Positions 1-8,573 of a DNA stretch of 60,417 nucleotides are shown in pieces. Position 1 is the stretch's first letter, and each line of letters starts with the position of its first letter. A program made the translations under genes and the position numbers. Source of the DNA: Opitutaceae bacterium. Its GTDB lineage: Bacteria > Verrucomicrobiota > Verrucomicrobiia > Opitutales > Opitutaceae. The notes beneath the pieces were generated by a model that made no database searches, was not told where the DNA came from, and saw only the letters and a list, made by a program, of their open reading frames with translations. The stretch covers positions 1 through 60,417 of the forward strand of contig JAHCAZ010000025.1 of NCBI GenBank assembly GCA_019634615.1. Direction: 5' to 3'.

Positions 1-261
1 TACGTGCAGCTGCCGAAACCGGGCGCGGTGCTCACCGCGGGCCAGGTCTTTGGCGTCGTCGAGTCGGTCAAGGCCGCTTCGGATCTCTACGCCCCGGTGG
101 GCGGCACGGTGATCGAGACGAACCCGACCCTCGAATCGGCGCCCGAGACCGTGAACCAGCAGCCCTACGAGGGCGGCTGGATGCTCAGGCTCAAGGTCGC
201 GAATCCCACCGAGGCCGATGCGCTCAACGACGCCGCGGCCTACAGCAAGCTGATCGGGTGA
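1..261 (+). CDS. gcvH: Glycine cleavage system H protein, C-terminal part
   Basis: Partial gene, cut by the window start; the frame is open from base 1. The lipoyl-lysine motif of GcvH is visible (ESVKAASDLYAP, the K being the lipoylated residue), followed by the conserved NPTLESAPETVNQQPYEGGW stretch and a C-terminal helix. GcvH shuttles the methylamine group between the P, T and L proteins of the cytoplasmic glycine cleavage complex. About 86 of the usual 125-130 residues are present, so the N-terminal third lies outside. The stop codon is followed 10 bases later by a REP-like hairpin. Partner genes gcvT or gcvP are not in the window and probably lie to the left. Confidence 0.93.
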   Translation, partial: YVQLPKPGAVLTAGQVFGVVESVKAASDLYAPVGGTVIETNPTLESAPETVNQQPYEGGWMLRLKVANPTEADALNDAAAYSKLIG

Positions 262-270
262 GATCACTAA

Positions 271-324
271 GGAGGGCAGGGCTCTGACCTGCCCAAGCGG
301 TCTCTGCCTGTTGGCAGGGCCTCC
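271..324. repeat. REP-like palindromic repeat, family A
   Basis: GC-rich hairpin sequence right after gcvH. It starts GGAGGGCAGGGCTCTGACCT and closes with GGCCTCC, so ggagg at 271-275 can pair with cctcc at 320-324, and smaller stems form inside. The 24 bases from 271 match the reverse complement of 9790-9813 inside hrpB at 20 positions. It resembles the repeats near 4.7, 31.0 and 46.2 kb. Confidence 0.6.
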
Positions 325-435
325 AAGCATCGCGAACGTTTGGCCGGCGTCGGTTGTTGCGACTCAGTGACGGTGAAAATTTTGCGCCGCAGGTTGCACT
401 TACGGTGCAATCAGATCACACATATCGCCTCATCC

Positions 436-1548
436 ATGAATCGCCTTCCCGTTCTGTTCGCCGTCGGAGCCGCCTTTCTGGGCCTGACGGCTGGGTGTTC
501 AAAGCAATCGTCCAGCGGGGCGGCGCCACGTTCCGGCGCGGCGCAGGCCCAGGTCGTCGAGGTGGCGCCCGTTGTCCGGCGCGACCTGTTGGAGACACTG
601 ACGGTGGTCGGCTCCTTTGAGGCCAATGAATCGGCCCAGCTCCGTCCCGAGATCGCCGGCCTGGTGCAGGGGATTTATTTCGAGGAGGGGCAGACCGTGA
701 AGCAGGGCGAGCTCCTGATGAAGATCGACGACGCCGAGCTGCGCGCCCAGTTCGCCCAGGTCGAGGCCCGCTTCAAGCTTGCCGAGCTCAACGTCGCCCG
801 CAGCGAGAGCCTGAGCGAGACGCGCACGATCCCGCAGTCCGAGTATGATCGCGCCCGCAGCGAGTACGCGGCGGCGCGGGCCGAGCTGGACGTGCTGAAG
901 CTCCGCATCGAGAAGACCTCGCTGCGCGCCCCCTTCGACGGCGTCATCGGCGCCCGCACGCTCTCGCCGGGCGACTACGTGACGAGCGGCTCGATCCTGA
1001 CGACGCTCAATGATCTCAGCCGCCTGAAGATCAGCTTCCAGGTTCCCGAGCGTTATCTCGGCAAGATCCGCCCGGGCACGACCTTTTCGATCCACACCCG
1101 CGAGGCCGGGGCGGCGGCGGAGATCGCCGGCGAGGTCTACTTCGTCAGCCCGGTGATCGAGCGCACGACGCGCTCCAGCGAGGTCAAGGGCTACGTGGCC
1201 AGCCCGCCGGCCTTCCTCAAGCCCGGCATGTTCGCCAACGTCGGGATCGTCCTCGACGTCCGCCGGGGCGCGCTCACGGTCCCGGAGGGCGCGATTCTCA
1301 CCGTCAGCGACGGCACGCAGGTCATCGCGGTGCGCGAGGCCGGCGGGGACAAGGTGGCGGCGTTCGTCCCGGTCCGGATCGGCCTGCGCACCGAGGGGCT
1401 GGCCGAGATCGCGGTCGACGGTGACGCGCTCAAGGAGGGCGACTCGATCGTCGCCGCTGGCGTGGGCTCGCTCATCCTTTACCCGGGCATCAAGCTGGCG
1501 CCGCGGCCGCTGCGCGCCGCCTTTCAGCAGGGGGAGACCGGACGATGA
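436..1548 (+). CDS. RND efflux periplasmic adaptor (membrane fusion) lipoprotein
   Basis: Membrane fusion protein linking an inner-membrane RND pump to an outer-membrane channel. The start is placed at 436 because a lipoprotein signal begins there (hydrophobic stretch ending LTAGC, Cys about residue 21); the frame is open further upstream without signal features. The mature protein shows the HlyD/MexA order: lipoyl half-motif (ELRPEIAGLVQGIYFEEGQTV-like region, residues about 60-90), an alpha-helical hairpin about 95-150, the second half-motif (LRAPFDGVIGARTLSPGDYV), a beta-barrel and a membrane-proximal domain. At 370 residues it has the usual size. Its stop overlaps the start of the pump gene (ATGA), so the two are translationally coupled. 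No TolC-like channel gene is in the window. Confidence 0.9.
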   Translation: MNRLPVLFAVGAAFLGLTAGCSKQSSSGAAPRSGAAQAQVVEVAPVVRRDLLETLTVVGSFEANESAQLRPEIAGLVQGIYFEEGQTVKQGELLMKIDDAELRAQFAQVEARFKLAELNVARSESLSETRTIPQSEYDRARSEYAAARAELDVLKLRIEKTSLRAPFDGVIGARTLSPGDYVTSGSILTTLNDLSRLKISFQVPERYLGKIRPGTTFSIHTREAGAAAEIAGEVYFVSPVIERTTRSSEVKGYVASPPAFLKPGMFANVGIVLDVRRGALTVPEGAILTVSDGTQVIAVREAGGDKVAAFVPVRIGLRTEGLAEIAVDGDALKEGDSIVAAGVGSLILYPGIKLAPRPLRAAFQQGETGR

Positions 1549-4500
1549 TCCTGTCGGACCTCTCCATCCGGCGGCCGGTCATCTGCCTGGTCGCATCGAT
1601 CTTGGTCGTGATCATCGGCTTCCTCGCCTTCGGCGAACTGCCGGTGCGCGAGTACCCGAACATCGACTCGCCCGTCATCTCGGTCGACGCCGGCTACCCC
1701 GGCGCGTCCGCGGAGGTCGTGGAGAGCAAGATCACCGAGCCGCTCGAAAAGGAGATCGCGTCGATCGACGGCATCCGCGTGATCCGCTCGACCTCCGCCG
1801 AGGAGTATTCGCGCATCTCGGTCGAGTTCGACCTGAGCCGCAACATCGACGAGGCGGCCAACGACGTGCGCGACCGGGTCAGCCGCGCCCAGGGCCGGCT
1901 GCCGCCCGAGGTGGACAACGTCCGCGTCTCCAAGACCGAGTCCGACTCGAGCCCGATCCTCTCGATCTCGTTCAATTCCAACCGGCACACGCGCACGGAG
2001 CTTTACGAGATCGTCGAGCGCATCGCGCTGCAGCGCCTGCAGACGGTCCCGGGGGTCGGCGCGGTGAACATCCGCGGCCCGCGCTACGCCATGCGCCTGT
2101 GGGTCAATGCCGACCGCCTCGCCGCCTACAACCTCACGGTCACCGATGTCGAGCGCGCCCTGCGGCAGCAGAATGTCGAGATCCCGGGCGGCCGCATCGA
2201 GTCGGTGTCGCGCGAGTTTCCAATCAAGGTCCAGGGCAACATGGGCGAGGTCGGCGAGTACGAGAACCTCGTCCTCGCGACCGTGGGCGACTACCAGGTG
2301 AAGTTCGCCGACGTCGGCCGCGTCGAGCTCGGCCAACAGGACTACCGCGGTGAATCCTACTTCAAGGGCCGCCCGACCGTCGGGGTGCAGGTGCTGCGCC
2401 AGGCGCAGGCCAACCTGCTGGACGTGGCCAACGGCATCAAGGCGCTGCTGCCCGTGATCCAGGCGGAGATGCCGGAGGGCGTGAACGTCGAGATCGGTTT
2501 CGACACCAGCGTCTTCGTCGACCGCTCCGTCCGCGAGGTCTACAAGACCCTGTGGGAGGCCTCGATTCTGGTCATCTTGATGATCTTCCTGTTTCTCCGC
2601 GACTGGCGGGCGACGCTCATCCCGCTGATCGCGATCCCGGTCTCGCTGGTTGGCGCCTTCGCGGTGATGAACTGGCTGGGTTTCTCGCTCAACGTGCTGA
2701 CGCTGCTCGCGCTTGTGCTCGCGGTCGGCCTCGTCGTCGACGACGCGATCGTGATGCTGGAGAACATCTACCGGCGCATCGAGGAGGGCGAGGGGCCGAT
2801 CCACGCCGCGATCTTCGGCGCCCGGCAGGTGGCCTTTGCGGTCATCGCGACGACCCTCACGCTCGCGGCGGTGTTCCTGCCGGTGGCCTTCCAGAAGGGC
2901 CAGACCGGGCGGCTGTTCTTCGAGTTTGGCATCACGCTATCGGTCGCCGTCATCGTCTCGGCGTTCGTGGCGCTGACGCTGACGCCCATGCTCTGCTCGC
3001 GCCTGCTGCGCGCCAAGATCGTGGCCGGCCATGCCCAGCACGGCTGGTTTTACGAGAAGACCGAGCCGTTCTTCGTCTGGCTCAACGCCCGCTATGAGGG
3101 CCTGCTCAGCTGGTCGTTCCGCCACAAGTTCGCGGTCCTCGGCGCGACCCTGCTGCTCACGGTCGGGGGCTTCTGGCTCTACGGCGGCCTGCAGCGCGAG
3201 CTCACGCCGCTGGAGGATCGCGGCATCTTCACGGTCAATTTCATCCCGCCGGTCGGCTCGACGCCGAAGTACATGCAGGCCTACTCCTACGAACTGGAGC
3301 AGGAGGTGCTGAAGATCCCCGAGATGGAGCGCACCTTCCACCGCACGGGCGACGGCAGCCGGGCCTTCATCTTTGCGACGCTCAAGCCCTGGGAGGAGCG
3401 CGAGCGCAAGACGCAGGACGTGGTCAACGAGCTGCGCGTGAAGATGCAGCAGATCAGCACCGGCGGCCAGGCCTTCGCCGCGCCCGTGCGGCCGCTCGGC
3501 GGACGCCGCGGCGGCAGCGGCGTCGAGATGGTGCTGCAGGGCAGCGACTTTGCGGAACTGCAGCGCCTGGGCCAGAAATTCATCGATGAGATGCGCTCCA
3601 GCAGCCTGTTCCTGCTGCCGCGTGTCGATCCGTCCCCGACCAAGCCGCAGCTTGACGTGCGCATCGACCGGGCCCGCGCCGCGGACCTCAAGGTCCCGGT
3701 GGCCGACATCGCCTCGACGCTCGAGACCCTGCTGGGCAGCCGGCGCGTGACGGAGTTTCAGCGCGGCAACCAGCAGTACGACGTCATCGTCCAGGTGGAG
3801 GACGCCGACCGCACCTCGCCGCGCGACCTGACGCGCCTCTACGTGAAGTCGACGGACGGCCACCTGATCCAGCTCGGCAACCTCGTCACGGTCGACGAGA
3901 ACGCGGTCCCCGAAAACTACCCGCATTTCAACCGCCTGCGTTCCGCGACCGTTTCCGCCCAGCTCGGGCCCAACGTGACCATCGGCGACGCCGTCGCCTT
4001 CCTGCAGGCGAAGGCGCCGGAACTGCTGCCCGCCGGGTACACGATCGCCTGGGACGGCGAGTCACGCGAGTTCGTCGAGAGCAGCAGCGACACCTACCTG
4101 CTGTTCGGCCTCGCGCTGCTCTTCACCTTCCTGATCCTGGCGGCGCAGTTCGAGTCGTGGATCCATCCGCTGACGATCTTCACGGGCGTCGCCATTGCGT
4201 TGGCCGGCGGCCTGTTCGTGCTCTACAGCACGCGGTTCTGGGGCACGGCGATGACGGACAACCTGTTCTCGCGGTTCGGCCTCATCATGCTGATCGGCAT
4301 GGTGGCCAAGAACGGCATTTTGATCGTGGAGTTTGCCAACCAGCTCCAGGTCGCGGGCAAGGCGGCGTTCGAGGCGGCCTTTGAGGCGGCGACGCTGCGC
4401 TTCCGGCCGATCATCATGACCTCGATCTCGACCATCCTCGGCGCGGCGCCGATCGCCTTCGCGGCGGGCGCGGGCGCGGAGACGCGCAACCCGATGGGCA

Positions 4501-4676
4501 TCGTCATCGTGGGCGGCCTGTCGATCGCCACGTTCCTGACGCTCTTCGTCGTGCCGATCTGCTATGTGCTGATGGACCGCCTCTGCGTGCGGTTCACCGG
4601 CAAGTCGAGTGCGCACGGCCTCATCCAGGCCGACGCGATCGAGCGCGAGACGCGCGAGATCGCCGCGGCGAAGTGA
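1545..4676 (+). CDS. RND multidrug efflux transporter, AcrB/MexB-like inner-membrane pump
   Basis: At 1043 residues it is the standard length for an HAE1-type RND pump. It starts with the typical ILSDLSIRRPVICLVASIL helix and has the internal duplication of transmembrane bundles (about residues 330-540 and 860-1020) around two large periplasmic loops. The proton-relay aspartates are present in LVVDDAIVMLENIYRR (about residue 400) and the relay lysine in MVAKNGILIVEFANQ (about residue 920). It should export hydrophobic or amphiphilic compounds using the proton gradient, with the adaptor encoded just upstream through a 4-base overlap. The substrate cannot be read from sequence. The gene is followed within 10 bases by REP-like hairpins and the convergent typA. 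Confidence 0.93.
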   Translation: MILSDLSIRRPVICLVASILVVIIGFLAFGELPVREYPNIDSPVISVDAGYPGASAEVVESKITEPLEKEIASIDGIRVIRSTSAEEYSRISVEFDLSRNIDEAANDVRDRVSRAQGRLPPEVDNVRVSKTESDSSPILSISFNSNRHTRTELYEIVERIALQRLQTVPGVGAVNIRGPRYAMRLWVNADRLAAYNLTVTDVERALRQQNVEIPGGRIESVSREFPIKVQGNMGEVGEYENLVLATVGDYQVKFADVGRVELGQQDYRGESYFKGRPTVGVQVLRQAQANLLDVANGIKALLPVIQAEMPEGVNVEIGFDTSVFVDRSVREVYKTLWEASILVILMIFLFLRDWRATLIPLIAIPVSLVGAFAVMNWLGFSLNVLTLLALVLAVGLVVDDAIVMLENIYRRIEEGEGPIHAAIFGARQVAFAVIATTLTLAAVFLPVAFQKGQTGRLFFEFGITLSVAVIVSAFVALTLTPMLCSRLLRAKIVAGHAQHGWFYEKTEPFFVWLNARYEGLLSWSFRHKFAVLGATLLLTVGGFWLYGGLQRELTPLEDRGIFTVNFIPPVGSTPKYMQAYSYELEQEVLKIPEMERTFHRTGDGSRAFIFATLKPWEERERKTQDVVNELRVKMQQISTGGQAFAAPVRPLGGRRGGSGVEMVLQGSDFAELQRLGQKFIDEMRSSSLFLLPRVDPSPTKPQLDVRIDRARAADLKVPVADIASTLETLLGSRRVTEFQRGNQQYDVIVQVEDADRTSPRDLTRLYVKSTDGHLIQLGNLVTVDENAVPENYPHFNRLRSATVSAQLGPNVTIGDAVAFLQAKAPELLPAGYTIAWDGESREFVESSSDTYLLFGLALLFTFLILAAQFESWIHPLTIFTGVAIALAGGLFVLYSTRFWGTAMTDNLFSRFGLIMLIGMVAKNGILIVEFANQLQVAGKAAFEAAFEAATLRFRPIIMTSISTILGAAPIAFAAGAGAETRNPMGIVIVGGLSIATFLTLFVVPICYVLMDRLCVRFTGKSSAHGLIQADAIERETREIAAAK

Positions 4677-4681
4677 AGAAA

Positions 4682-4762
4682 GTAGGGCGGGTCTTTGACC
4701 CGCCCTGCGATAGTGAACCGGTTTCGCCCGGAGCAGGGGCAGGTCGATGACCTGCCCTGCGG
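4682..4762. repeat. Pair of REP-like hairpins, family A, between two convergent genes
   Basis: Two perfect short hairpins: gggcgggtc/gacccgccc (4685-4693 and 4697-4705, loop TTT) and gcaggtc/gacctgc (4739-4745 and 4749-4755, loop GAT). Both share the GGGTC/GGTC-N3-GACC core seen near 31.0 and 46.2 kb. They lie between the stop codons of the RND pump and typA and could also act as bidirectional terminator-like structures, though no T-run follows. Confidence 0.7.
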
Positions 4763-4769
4763 GTGAGTG

Positions 4770-6590
4770 TTATTCCGCCTTGGAGGCGCGCTCGGCCTTG
4801 CGGCGGTCGGTCTGCTTGAGGATGCGCTTGCGGAGGCGCAGGTTCTTGGGCGTGACCTCGACGAACTCGTCGGCGGCGATGTACTCGATCGCGCGCTCGA
4901 GGGAGAGCTTCGTGGCCGGCGTGAGGCCGGCGGAGACGCCTTCGCCCTGGGAGCGGAAGTTGGTGAGCTTCTTCTCGCGGACGGCGTTGATCACGATGTC
5001 CTCGTTGCGCGGGTTCTCGCCCACGATCATGCCCTCGTAAACCTGCTCGCCGGGGCCGACGAAGAGCTTGCCGCGCTCCTGGCACATCAGCAGGGCGTAG
5101 GTGGTGGTCTCGCCCGCCTCGGTCGCGATGAGCGTGCCGGTGAGGCGGGTGAGGACCTCGCCCGCGTAGGGGCCGTATTCCTTGAAGAGATGGCTGGTGA
5201 CGCCGCGGCCGCTGGTGGCGTTGACGACGTCGATCTCGAGGCCGATGAGGCCGCGGGTGGTGATGGTGGCCTCCATCATCGTCGAGTGCGGCAGCTTCTC
5301 CATGTTCGTGAGCTGCGCCTTGCGGTTGGCGAGGTTCTGCATGATGGCGCCGACGCACTCGTCGGGCACCTCGATCCAGACGGTCTCGTAGGGCTCCAGG
5401 CGCTTGCCGTCGACGATCTGCTCGATGACGGTGGGGCGGGAGACGAGGAGTTCGTAGCCCTCGCGGCGCATGGTCTCGACGAGCACGGCGACCTGCATGG
5501 CGCCGCGGGCCTTGAGGTTGAAGACGCCGGCGCGCTCGGAGTCCTCGACGCTGATGGAGACGTTGGTCTTGATCTCGCGGAAGAGACGCTCGCGGATCTG
5601 GCGCGACGTGACGAGCTTGCCCTCGGTGCCGACGAGCGGGCCGTCGTTGACGGCGATCTGCATCTCGAGGGTCGGCGGGTCGATCTGGGTGAAGGGCAGG
5701 GCGTGGCCGTTCTCCTCGGCCGTCAGGGTGTCGCCGATGTCGATGTCCTCGAAGCCGGAGAGGCCGACGATGTTGCCGGCGACGCCGGTGGCCGACTCGT
5801 TGGTGCCGAGGCCGGAGTATTCGAAAACCTTGGTGACCTTGGCGCGCACGCGCTTGCCGTCGGCGTGGCGGATGACGAAGACGGGGTCACCGACGTTGAC
5901 GGTGCCGCCGAGGATCTTGCCGATGGCGATACGGCCGACGTAGTCGCTCCAGTCGATGTTGGAGACGAGCATGTGGAAGGGCTCGTTGGGCTTGGCAAAC
6001 GGGGGCGGGACGTGGTCGAGGATCGTCTCGAACAGCGGGGTCATGTCCTTCCGCTCATCGCCGAGGTGATACATCATGTAGCCGTCGCGGCCGGAACCGT
6101 ACACGACCGGGGCGTCGAACTGCTCCTCGGTGGCGTTGAGCTCCATGAGGAGCTCGAGCACCTTGTCGTACATCTTGGCGGGCTCGGCGTTGTCGCGGTC
6201 GATCTTGTTGATGACGATCACGACCTTGAGGCCGTGGGCGAGGGCCTTGCGGAGCACGAAGCGGGTCTGGGCCTGGGGGCCGTCGTAGGCGTCGACCACG
6301 AGGAGCACGCCGTCCACCATGCGCAGCGCGCGCTCGACCTCGCCGCCGAAGTCCGCGTGCCCGGGGGTGTCGACGATGTTGACGATCTTGTCCTTCCAGT
6401 GGACCGAGGTGTTCTTCGCCTTGATCGTGATGCCCTTCTCGCGCTCGAGGTCCATGGAGTCCATGGCCCGCTCCTCGACCTGCTGATTGGCGCGGAAAAC
6501 ACCGCCCTCCTTGAGCAATTTGTCGACGAGGGTGGTTTTCCCATGGTCGACGTGGGCAATAATGGCGATGTTGCGGATGTTCTGGTTCAT
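4770..6590 (-). CDS. typA: GTP-binding protein TypA/BipA
   Basis: Translational GTPase of the EF-G family that binds the ribosome and takes part in stress adaptation and large-subunit assembly. The G1 motif is [10 protein letters not shown] (residues 12-21), G3 [16 protein letters not shown] and G4 NKIDRDNA, followed by domain II, an EF-G-like C-terminal domain and the BipA-specific C-terminal domain ([14 protein letters not shown] onwards; [20 protein letters not shown]). The start at 6590 gives 606 residues, close to the E. coli length, and begins right before the G domain ([14 protein letters not shown]); the open frame reaches 54 bases further up without homology-like sequence. It is divergent from the RDD gene with 38 bases between. 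Confidence 0.96.
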   Translation of the reverse strand: MNQNIRNIAIIAHVDHGKTTLVDKLLKEGGVFRANQQVEERAMDSMDLEREKGITIKAKNTSVHWKDKIVNIVDTPGHADFGGEVERALRMVDGVLLVVDAYDGPQAQTRFVLRKALAHGLKVVIVINKIDRDNAEPAKMYDKVLELLMELNATEEQFDAPVVYGSGRDGYMMYHLGDERKDMTPLFETILDHVPPPFAKPNEPFHMLVSNIDWSDYVGRIAIGKILGGTVNVGDPVFVIRHADGKRVRAKVTKVFEYSGLGTNESATGVAGNIVGLSGFEDIDIGDTLTAEENGHALPFTQIDPPTLEMQIAVNDGPLVGTEGKLVTSRQIRERLFREIKTNVSISVEDSERAGVFNLKARGAMQVAVLVETMRREGYELLVSRPTVIEQIVDGKRLEPYETVWIEVPDECVGAIMQNLANRKAQLTNMEKLPHSTMMEATITTRGLIGLEIDVVNATSGRGVTSHLFKEYGPYAGEVLTRLTGTLIATEAGETTTYALLMCQERGKLFVGPGEQVYEGMIVGENPRNEDIVINAVREKKLTNFRSQGEGVSAGLTPATKLSLERAIEYIAADEFVEVTPKNLRLRKRILKQTDRRKAERASKAE

Positions 6591-6628
6591 GTGACAGGCA
6601 TGATTTATGGCGGAAAAAGGGGAAGAAC

Positions 6629-7531
6629 GTGCGGACCGGCCCAACCGATTGCAAGGCCGAAGCCGGGCCGGATGATTGGGACTTGCGGCGCGGGGTGGTT
6701 CGGGGCTGGCTTGAGCGCATGGGGCAAGCGCCGGAATCGACCGAAAGGCCTGCGGGCCGGCGGGTTATCGCCGACACGCTGGCGGTGGCGCCGGAGGTGC
6801 TGGATCTGCCGCTGGCGGAGCCGTGGCGCCGGCTGGCGGCGATCGCGGTGGACGTGATTGTCGTGGCGCTGCTTTCGCTCCTCGCGACGCCGATCCTCGG
6901 GTTGGCCACGGGCGTGCTCGTCATGGTGCTGCTCGGCCGCCGCCGGGAGGTGCCGCTGGCGTTGAAGGTGGTGCGGTGGCTCCTGCGCGGGTTCGGCGCC
7001 GTCATCGTCTTGCTCTCCGTCCTGGCACTCGGCCACGTGTCGTCGGTGCAGTCGCGCGAGCTCAACCTCGACGCGCTAACCGGGCGGGCCGAGAGCGCGG
7101 CGTTGAAGGAGACGGTCTACGTTTCGCCCAATCCGTCGTCGGCCGAGCTGCGCGCGGCCAACGCCCGGCTGCAGCAGCAGGTGGACGACCTGAAAAAGGA
7201 AATCCGCGAGCAGCAGGCGGCGGGTTCCTCGTGGTTGTACCGCACCAAGGCCTTCACGGGTGCGCTTGGCGTGACCTTCGGTTGGTCGGGCATCTATTTC
7301 ACCCTCATCGTCGGCGCCTGGAACGGCCGGTCGCTGGGGAAGTTTCTTTTCCGCGTGCGGGTCGTGAAGGTCAACGGCCAGCCGCTGACCTTTTTCGACG
7401 CCTTCATCCGTCAAGGCGGCTATGTCGCCGGCGTGGCCATGGGTATGATCGGCTTCCTGAAGATCCTGTGGGATCCCAATCGCCAGACGGTCGAGGACCG
7501 GATCGCGGCGACGGTGGTGGTGCGGGGCTGA
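6629..7531 (+). CDS. RDD family membrane protein with coiled-coil insertion
   Basis: Inner-membrane protein of the RDD family. The RDD signature is split: PWRRLAAIAVDVIVVALL near residues 55-75, and the second part, NGRSLGKFLFRVRVVKVNG with the DAFIRQGGYVAG helix, near the C terminus. Hydrophobic segments lie at about 64-82, 88-104, 115-135, 210-232 and 262-285. Between them is a charged heptad stretch (ELRAANARLQQQVDDLKKEI, about 171-195) that should form a coiled coil, a less common arrangement. The GTG start at 6629 has a purine-rich aaggggaaga just upstream; an ATG at 6719 is an alternative. The function of RDD proteins is mostly unknown, with transport or cation homeostasis suggested for some. 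Confidence 0.8.
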   Translation: MRTGPTDCKAEAGPDDWDLRRGVVRGWLERMGQAPESTERPAGRRVIADTLAVAPEVLDLPLAEPWRRLAAIAVDVIVVALLSLLATPILGLATGVLVMVLLGRRREVPLALKVVRWLLRGFGAVIVLLSVLALGHVSSVQSRELNLDALTGRAESAALKETVYVSPNPSSAELRAANARLQQQVDDLKKEIREQQAAGSSWLYRTKAFTGALGVTFGWSGIYFTLIVGAWNGRSLGKFLFRVRVVKVNGQPLTFFDAFIRQGGYVAGVAMGMIGFLKILWDPNRQTVEDRIAATVVVRG

Positions 7532-7544
7532 GGATTCGCCCCGT

Positions 7545-7581
7545 AAAAACAGTGAACCCGGGACCTTGCGGTCCCGGGTTC
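7545..7581 (-). terminator. Intrinsic terminator reading on the minus strand
   Basis: Perfect 12-bp stem GAACCCGGGACC (7554-7565) with GGTCCCGGGTTC (7570-7581). Read on the minus strand the loop is a GCAA (GNRA) tetraloop, and the stem is followed after three bases by a run of five T (7549-7545). Only the minus strand has the T-run. No minus-strand protein gene ends here, which points to a transcript from the hairpin-rich region between 7.55 and 8.55 kb. Confidence 0.75.
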
Positions 7582-8530
7582 AAAGTGGGGGTGGGCGTTC
7601 GCCACGCGCTCTTTCCCGGCGGCACGACATTGGGCGCTCTCGCTTTCGCGGGCTGCGTGCTCCCCGACGCCACTCAACGCGGCATGCGCTGATCTCGGTC
7701 TCATGGCGGGACCGTCCCGGCCGTTGCCGGCTGGGATCTTTCGAGTGAGGCCTCTTCGCCCGGTTCGGTCGGCTCCTGCCGGAGCCCACTCGCCGGACGG
7801 GGTGCAGACACGCCTGCAATCCGTCGATTTCTTCGCGTCGGCACCTAAACCGCAAGGACGGCGCCGGCGGTTAGCCGGCCGTTGGCCCTGCGTTACGGGT
7901 CTGACCTCTTAACTCTCAGGTTGCGTTCGCCTTGCAGTAGGGTGATGCGGTTTTTCACACCGCCCCATTTGAGGAGGTTGACGGGCTTTGCCAGGCCCGC
8001 TCACTCCGCGCCGCCACGCCTCCCTTGCGCGCCCCGTCCCTTTCGGAACCGGGCCTTTTGGCGGGGGTCGCCCGCCGGGATGCGCGACTGCGTTCTGGTC
8101 CGCGCAGTAGCAACCATAACCCCCTGGGTAACTGCGTCAGTCCGCAGGTCGAAACGTCCTGTGGACCTGACTCGGCTCGGACGCGGTTTCTCATCGCGCC
8201 TCGCCGCTCAGCTCCTGATTCGTGCTGAACTGGACCGGTCACGACACCGGCCAGAGGAGCTGGTGATATCTGCCTGCCGACCGCGTTGCCGCGTCAGAGG
8301 GGCGGGTGGCACCAGCTGCCACCGGCCTTTCCCCGGTCGCCCGGGATTATCCCAGCCGTGCTCTCAGCGAACCGTTTCAGGCCGCTGCGCTGCGACTGTT
8401 CTATCAAGGAACAAGGACGACCATGCGCATGCTCCCCGGATTGGAAAGCAGTTGTTCTGCACAACTTCTGCACCGGCCGAACCGGTGAATAACTTGGGAG
8501 CAATCCGGCTCACCGGTTATTCACAACGGC
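7550..8530 (-). ncRNA. Candidate large structured noncoding RNA
   Basis: About 1 kb between the RDD gene and hrpB holds only short frames with no protein-like character, yet is dense in inverted repeats. Clear stems: ggctcc/ggagcc (7771-7776/7781-7786) nested in cgagtg/cactcg (7742-7747/7787-7792); gtccc/ggaac (8036-8040/8045-8049); ggcggg/cccgcc (8060-8065/8071-8076); cgcg/cgcg (8282-8285/8290-8293); ggtggca/tgccacc (8305-8311/8317-8323); gtgaataac/gttattcac (8485-8493/8516-8524). Several loops read as GNRA tetraloops only on the minus strand: GCAA at 7566, 7724 and 8286, GAAA at 7644 and 8041. Together with the minus-strand terminator this supports a minus-strand RNA. I searched by eye for RNase P, tmRNA, 6S, SRP and group I/II intron cores and recognised none. 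The 5' end is unknown. Confidence 0.55.
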
Positions 8531-8573
8531 CTTGCCTCGCACCGGAAGAGACCGACGCTTGCTCCCTCCCTGC

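Noticed and set aside
4767..6857. Long plus-strand open frame across typA
   Set aside because: Antisense of TypA; rich in Leu, Val, Asp and Gly with no domain.
7550..8530. RNase P RNA, tmRNA, 6S or a rRNA fragment as identity of the structured region
   Set aside because: The conserved P RNA segments (GAGGAAAGUC, ACAGAA), the tmRNA acceptor/tag region and rRNA universal motifs are not seen on either strand.
7550..8530. Group II intron
   Set aside because: No recognisable domain V (AGC triad with its 34-base hairpin), no GTGYG boundary and no reverse transcriptase. A covariance search could still change this.
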